Below, one piece after another: positions 58,790 through 64,000 of a stretch of 64,000 bases of DNA (positions are counted from its first letter, which is position 1; each line of letters opens with the position of its first letter). Source of the stretch: Acheta domesticus. Its lineage: Eukaryota > Arthropoda > Insecta > Orthoptera > Gryllidae. Location: the NCBI GenBank assembly GCA_031308135.1, contig JAHLJT010009419.1, positions 31,524,869 through 31,588,868 on the forward strand. Reading direction: 5' to 3'. A program made the position numbers and the translations under genes. The notes below the pieces were generated by a model. It was given only the letters and a program-made list of their open reading frames with translations, did no database searches and was not told the DNA's origin.

Positions 58790-59300
58790 ATCTTCCCCGT
58801 TTCCTCAGCGAAGTTCTTCCCCGCCAACTGGGCGCTGTGCAGTTCGCAGCCACACCCACCTCCGAGCGCCATGGCGTCCGCGTGCCTTCACCCACTTCGC
58901 GCCGGAGACAGGGGGGTTGGGAGGTGGAGGCGGGGGGAAGAGGTGGTGCGGGATGGAGTGGGGGAAGGAGTGGGGAAAGGGGGCGCGGCCGCGTAGGAAC
59001 GCGATCTCGCGGTGGAAATAGAAGGTGGCGCGGCGGAGCGGCGTGTTTTGTGCGGAGCGCCGAAAAGGACCCAATAAATCACGCGCTCCCCGCCCCTTTC
59101 GATTCTATCCCGCCCCGTCCCGCTTCGCCCCGCTGCTCCCCGCCCCGCTCCGCATCGCATTGCATCACGCCGCAGCGTACTCTGCGCCCGCCAGCGCGCT
59201 CCTCTAATCAGCTCCTCGAGACGGCACAACCGCACGGGCCTCTTCGGAAGCGAACAGGAGGGGGAGAGGAGGACAGAAGAAGAAGAAGAATGAGAAGAAG
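58790..59300. other. CpG-rich island with a G-rich then C-rich core
   Basis: 58,905-58,985 is G-rich on the + strand; 59,085-59,150 is C-rich (ccccgccccg and cgcttcgcccc words). This is a purine-to-pyrimidine switch inside one island. The 214-aa + frame is low-complexity. Confidence 0.5.
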
Positions 59301-59594
59301 ATAGTGAAGAGGGAGGGAACAGATATACTAATGGTGATAAGTAAGACAGAGCCAAGAAAGCATTCAAGGAAAAACAAATAAATTAATGAAGAAAGAGAAG
59401 AAGAAGAAACTGAAAATATAAAGCATAAATTTTGTTTCTAATCTATGTGAGAAGAATCCTATAATTAACAGGATTAGACAAAGTCGCAAAATTGGGTTGA
59501 GTGGTTCAGACGTAAAACTAACATAATAAAAATCAGAAGGATGGTAAACCGAGCACTTTAATTGTTCGGGTATCTGCAAAAAACAGAGACTTTT
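59301..59594. other. AT-rich, purine-rich at its left edge
   Basis: An agaagaagaa tract lies at 59,275-59,305. No other feature recognised. Confidence 0.4.
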
Positions 59595-60550
59595 ACAATT
59601 TTATCATGAAACTAGTGGTGCTAAAACAGCACGTACTTTCTCCACCGTATTTTCACACAAAATTACGCAAAAAGTACTCAAATTTTCGAAAAATTATACA
59701 TGACCGTATTTTAAAATCTATTAATTAAATAAAAGATGTTGTCCGGTATATATGTAAACTAATGATATTTTCGATCGCGTAGAAATCGTACTCAGAGCTT
59801 GCAGCGTCTGGGTGGAAAACAAAGTTCTGCCCAGACGCTGCAAGTTTAGAGGATGATTACTACGCGATCGAAAAGATGTTCAGTTTAAGTATGTATTTAA
59901 TATCGGTCAACATATTTTATTTAATGAATTGTTAGAAGGTATCTACCTCACCAGCAATCTTATTAATTCAAAATCTATCTTTAAGAAACAGATTTCATTA
60001 AGAGAACAGATCTCTATCTTTAACATTTTAGTTATAGGATGACCCCGAAAAAATTTTGAACTTTTGCAATTTTCACAAAAGTCAGTATTTTCAACTAATG
60101 TGAGACCCGACTTATTCTTTAAACGACCTACACTCTATCCAAAAACATAATTTATTCAAAAACGATGGAGACATATTTTTGAAAATATGTAAAATGTCCC
60201 AGGGGCTTCATGTAAAGTAACCTCCAAAATTAAAATACCGATTTCAAATTTAAGGGGTCGCGACATCAGCCAGATTGGTTTAGGAATATTAATTTTGGAG
60301 AAAATGGGTCGAACGGTTTAGCCGCTATCGTTTTCCACAGACAGAGAGATGGACAGATGGACGGACGTTTTGACGTCATTCAGTTTTTCGGTATCAAGGA
60401 TCCACATGGACTCTTGCTACACTATGTGATAGAGGATTTTCTTTCTATATTTAGAAACTGTATTTATCAACATTTTCGTTACCAGAACCTGAAATAAGTG
60501 TTTTTCTACCAAAAATTCGCCGTTTTTCGCACAGCATTACAGTAATAATA
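59595..60550. repeat. Dispersed non-coding repeat, copy B, with an inserted hairpin segment
   Basis: Collinear with copy A at 10.5-11.33 kb (shared blocks listed there). Copy B has about 265 extra bases between roughly 59,737 and 60,003, where copy A reads straight through from ataaaag to aaatctctatct. It also has a gacagagagatggacagatgg block, a wording common in arthropod non-coding repeats. Confidence 0.75.
59768..59874. repeat. Long hairpin (two 45-nt arms, 17-nt loop)
   Basis: Arms 59,768-59,812 and 59,830-59,874 are equal in length and 39 of 45 positions pair. The outer 15 (ttttcgatcgcgtag) and inner 15 (cttgcagcgtctggg) are perfect, and all six mismatches fall in the middle 15. The size and pairing resemble a small foldback MITE or a microRNA-like precursor. 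Neither is established. Confidence 0.85.
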
Positions 60551-62480
60551 AGACAGATGTAGAAAGTTTATGAACATACGCAATAAACCAAAAGAATATT
60601 AAAGATAGAAACCGAATTGTATGAAAAGCCATCCTCGCATACGACCCCATTCAGAAACAAAGGAGAGTAAATGGGGGAAAGGAAATCAAATGTTAAAAAG
60701 CCGGTAATTTTTATCTGTTCAAAAATTCGCTCTACTCCTAACAAATAATACTAATTAGGCTGAAAAGAATGAGAGAAAATGCCGAAAGAAATTAGAGGCA
60801 TATATCAAAAGCGTTTCAAATAAAAAAAATCACAGAAATTAATGTAGTAAAAATATTAATAATAAGAGGGAAAATAAAATAAGAAAAAGAAGAGGTAGAA
60901 AGAAGAAAAATTGTCAAAGAAAGTATTACTAAAAACAGATGCAGATTTTTACTACAGATATGCGAGATATTTTCGCTGCAACACTTTTGATGGAGCTAAC
61001 CTCACCGTTTTTGTATTCTAGAATATATAAATAATACCAGCGTACGAATTTGCATACATATTTAAAAATATAAACATTGCGGATTGAATATGTATGACAC
61101 TGAATCAAATTGTTTCATCACACTACCTGACATCCATATTAAACTAACAACAACAGAAGAGCATTTTTAAAGAGTAATTTTCATTTGTGTGAATGTAGGT
61201 TAAAATTAAATACGGCTTTGATAATAACAAATAAATATTTGATATAACATTAGTTTTTCATTTACAATGTTTCACGTTTGAAACTAACATGAATAATAGT
61301 ACATTATAAAACGATGACGTAATGATGAGTATTAATACACGAGTGCGATATTACGATACGAGCGAGTGTTGTAAACATCACACGAGTGTGTTAATACCCT
61401 TTACATCGAGTTTCATACGGTACTTTTTCCACGACTTTTGTAAGTTTAACTTTCACATTGAATTGTTTCGTGGCAGTTGACATGGCAGGATTCAGCCAAG
61501 GCTACCTAGCGGACAACTCCCATAACCTGCAATCGCATTCTGCCGAAGGTGGCTGTGGTTACCTTTCCGTCTGTGACAGAGTACTGACCTAGTCAAATAG
61601 GATCAAAGTGAAATTACGATGCAATTTATTTCAAATAATATTCCACGAAAAAATTACTACTAATAAAAGAAATTAAAACTGACAAACATAAAATAATATC
61701 AAATGCAATTTTAATGTACACAATCGAATGAAACATTACTAGAACGATTCTTAATGATGAATTAAGTGGCAATACTTGGTTTGTTAACTTCTCTGTGATT
61801 GGTCAAGAACCTGTATTATAATGAAATCTGTATCGTAATGGATATCATTAAGCAAATGGTTGCAGTCATCAAATGACAGCATTATACAATGGGATTAGAA
61901 AAACGTTATTATGTAGCAACAATTATCTGCAACAGTGTCAAAATTAAAAAGAACTGTTTTCTCAGAAGAGATAAAAAATAGAGGCGCAAAATAAGTGCAA
62001 CTGCTCTCTCACACTAAATTTCTAACACTTGAAGAAATAACTGCAAAACCATATTATTTCTTACAGATAATTCATTATTTACTACCAAATTTCGATTCGT
62101 ACCATCATTGCAAGAAATAGTTGAATTTCTTCACGAAGTTCCCCTCAAGTTTCTCTGTATTTAATAATTGATTAACAAAACACATATGCAATTAGACAAA
62201 ATATCAAACATTGATGTTGAGTATTATTTCTGTTTGAAAACACTTTATAAATAGATCTTTAATATATCAATTTTATGTAGAGAAAATAAAATAATGTAAA
62301 CATGGATAAAGGAAGAGAATTTTGCGGTAGCAGATAATTGTAACCTGATTGGCGAAACGCGAATTCTGCAAAAACACACACCAAATACAGTAAAGAAACA
62401 TTTCAATTTATTGCTAGAATTCCACGTGATTTTGATTGCTTGCTTCTTGAACCTGACTGTGCAAATCAGTTCCTTTCTGC
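60551..62480. other. AT-rich; one possible small inverted-repeat element near 61.3-61.6 kb
   Basis: gtattaatacac (61,329-61,340) has an inverted partner near 61,386-61,397 with cacgagtg words beside both. A GC-moderate stretch follows to 61,610. No termini were settled and nothing else was recognised. Confidence 0.3.
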
Positions 62481-62945
62481 AAACGCACCGCGACAGAGGC
62501 GCAGCGCCAGCCGCGGAGGTGACTGCGGTGGCGGGGGCGGCGGCTGCGGCCGAAAACCCATTGAGTGGCAGGCGATGCGGGCGTTGGCGACGCGGGCGGA
62601 CCGTGCGGGGCGGCGCGGGCGGTGGCGGTGTCGGACGGGAGAAGCGAGCTAATCCCCAAGTTTGTATCGCGCCAATTTAACATGGCGCCCAAGGCAAACT
62701 TGAAGGCGCCGGGTGTAATGACGTGGATACAGTACCGCCAACTTATTCTTCCGCTAATTAAGCAGTGTGGCCAAGTTGCGCCGCAAACTATTGAACGCGC
62801 AGATGCGCCCCAAATTAACTTGGCCAGCCCCACGGGAGGCGCTGGCGCCACGCGGGCGAAGGTGGCGGCGGCGGCGGCGGCGGCCGTGACGACGATGACG
62901 ACGAAGACGACGACGACGACGACGACGACTAAGGTTTGTTTGGGG
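62481..62945. promoter_or_regulatory. CpG island with homeodomain-core segment and (ACG)n run
   Basis: CpG-rich at 62,485-62,645, then a non-repetitive part (62,646-62,840) with gctaatcc, ctaattaag and aattaact cores, and an (ACG)n run at 62,887-62,930. Frames on both strands (130 and 145 aa) have no domain. It could be an enhancer or promoter island; unproven. Confidence 0.3.
62887..62930. repeat. (ACG)n microsatellite
   Basis: About 14 trinucleotides, mostly acg with atg and aag variants. Confidence 0.95.
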
Positions 62946-64000
62946 ACTCGCCACTGAGCCAGTAGGAAGCAGCTTGCGCAATTAGCTCTTTCAATGGGAT
63001 GAAATTGATGGATTTGTTTTTAAATCTGACATTTAAACGTTGTTTTCAAGATTCTAAAGGGATGCAATACGTTCAAATACATTGGCACTGTATTATAAAC
63101 AATAAAAGTGCGAATGATAAAGATTTGAAAATTACTGTTTTATTCATGTGTCAAATGCCCAATGCACAAGTAAGTTTTCCATGGGAATATACAAATTTTC
63201 CTGCAGGAATACCATCAGTAGGTAATAGCAATTAAAGAGCGGAATCCTAAGTCTAGTTTCGTACTTGAGCGGTGGCAATGGTATGTATTTTATTTAAATA
63301 ATTTGACATTTTATTAGCTTAATATTATGTTAATATTTGTTTCTTTTAATTGCCAAGTATTTTTATGAGAATCCACTTTAATAATAAGAGACCTAGAGGT
63401 GCGATGTGAAAGACAAAAACATTTTGCACACAATGACACTCACTGCAAGGTTGCGGTAAACGCTTTGGCGGAGAGATACGACAAACTGATAAGTGGAGGT
63501 GTTGGTGGGACTGCTAGGTGGCAACTCCCTTGACAGAAATGTCGAGTTATGCCAGGAAACAGATCGATGTTTCTTCTCAAGGCGTTCCTTTCCTGTTGTG
63601 ACTTAGAGAGTCTCAAAAACAATGGCACTATTAATTTTTTCAATTCAAAAATATGCGGGTAACGGGCCGTTAATATAATGAAAACATAATCGCTATTTGA
63701 AAATATTACAGTTCATAGCCATTAGTGAAAATGAAACATTCTTTAAAAAACAGAAAAAATGTAAATGTGTACATTTAAAACAGTGATCTGCATCACTTTC
63801 ATTAAATTAATGTGATATCCATGGGTTTTCGTTTTTAATGGTTCGCATCATATTTTCTGCTTTTGTGGGATACCCTCTAAAGAGCTCTAATTATCGGCAT
63901 TATGTGGATAATACTGAACTGTCACAAAAATAATTGTGAAAGTGATTGCTCTACTAAAATGTCTTCCTTTAGTGAAGGTCGACCTAATAAATTACTATAT
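62946..64000. other. AT-rich, nothing recognised
   Basis: Small frames (62,999-63,235 and 63,440-63,643) show no domains. Confidence 0.45.

Noticed and set aside
58660..59304. 214-aa + strand frame
   Set aside because: Gly/Arg-rich over simple sequence; the non-repetitive start shows no motif.
62414..62957. Overlapping 130-aa (+) and 145-aa (-) frames
   Set aside because: CpG-island composition plus an (ACG)n run explains them; no domain recognised.
1..64000. CRISPR arrays, rRNA genes, bacterial operons or integrated viral genes
   Set aside because: No repeat-spacer arrays with conserved repeats, no rRNA-like sequence, no operon-like gene series and no viral polymerase or capsid frame. The only polymerase is the LINE RT.

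Overview
This window looks like nuclear DNA from a eukaryote, most probably an arthropod and likely an insect. The grounds are a 5'-truncated Jockey/CR1/L2-type LINE, tRNA-derived SINEs with internal pol III boxes, a degenerate PIF/Harbinger element and many small inverted-repeat DNA transposons, all in an AT-rich background. The order or species cannot be fixed from the sequence. No intact host protein-coding gene, rRNA, functional tRNA, CRISPR array or operon was found. The stretch reads as a gene desert or a very large intron.

Two kinds of DNA alternate. AT-rich spans of 1-3 kb hold mostly unrecognised sequence and transposon remains. About 25 GC-rich, CpG-rich islands of 0.2-1 kb (for example 0.1-1.5, 3.1-4.3, 5.7-6.5, 14.5-14.95, 18.3-18.95, 23.5-24, 32.1-33.0, 35.1-36.0, 44.2-44.8, 45.2-46.5, 47.8-48.4, 51.0-52.1, 58.1-58.5, 58.8-59.3 and 62.5-62.9 kb) are low-complexity. 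Several contain short GC-rich tandem repeats, each with its own unit: an 18-mer at 1 kb, GCGGG at 14.6 kb, an 8/9-mer at 32.8 kb, a 14-mer at 39.2 kb, CACGC-like at 45.5 kb and CCCGCCG at 51.4 kb. Long open frames in these islands are composition artefacts. Their strand composition is skewed: mostly purine-rich on the + strand before about 36 kb and mostly pyrimidine-rich after it, with exceptions.

Mobile elements give the clearest annotation. The LINE at 33.0-35.1 kb has a recognisable reverse transcriptase with one frameshift. A 571-bp tRNA-derived SINE at 7.55-8.12 kb has an 11-bp target duplication, and three further damaged copies lie at 17.8, 47.0 and 57.4 kb. Nested insertions can be read from internal evidence. 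A 253-bp element with 77-bp terminal inverted repeats sits inside the 57.4-kb SINE, and the 7.6-kb SINE shows the empty site. A 1,338-bp inverted-repeat element sits inside a 76-81-bp tandem repeat, with a TGA duplication and a readable empty site. A 1,383-bp Harbinger remnant lies within a smaller palindrome-ended element. Other inverted-repeat elements lie at 4.4, 12.6 and 46.1 kb. A four-copy satellite of about 300-324 bp lies at 23.9-25.2 kb, and a dispersed non-coding repeat occurs twice, at 10.5-11.3 and 59.6-60.55 kb.

Regulatory content is only suggested: a CTCF-like site at 16.2 kb, TATA-like boxes beside GC islands at 41.1 and 54.2 kb, and homeodomain-core-rich segments at 11.5-11.75 and 62.6-62.85 kb.
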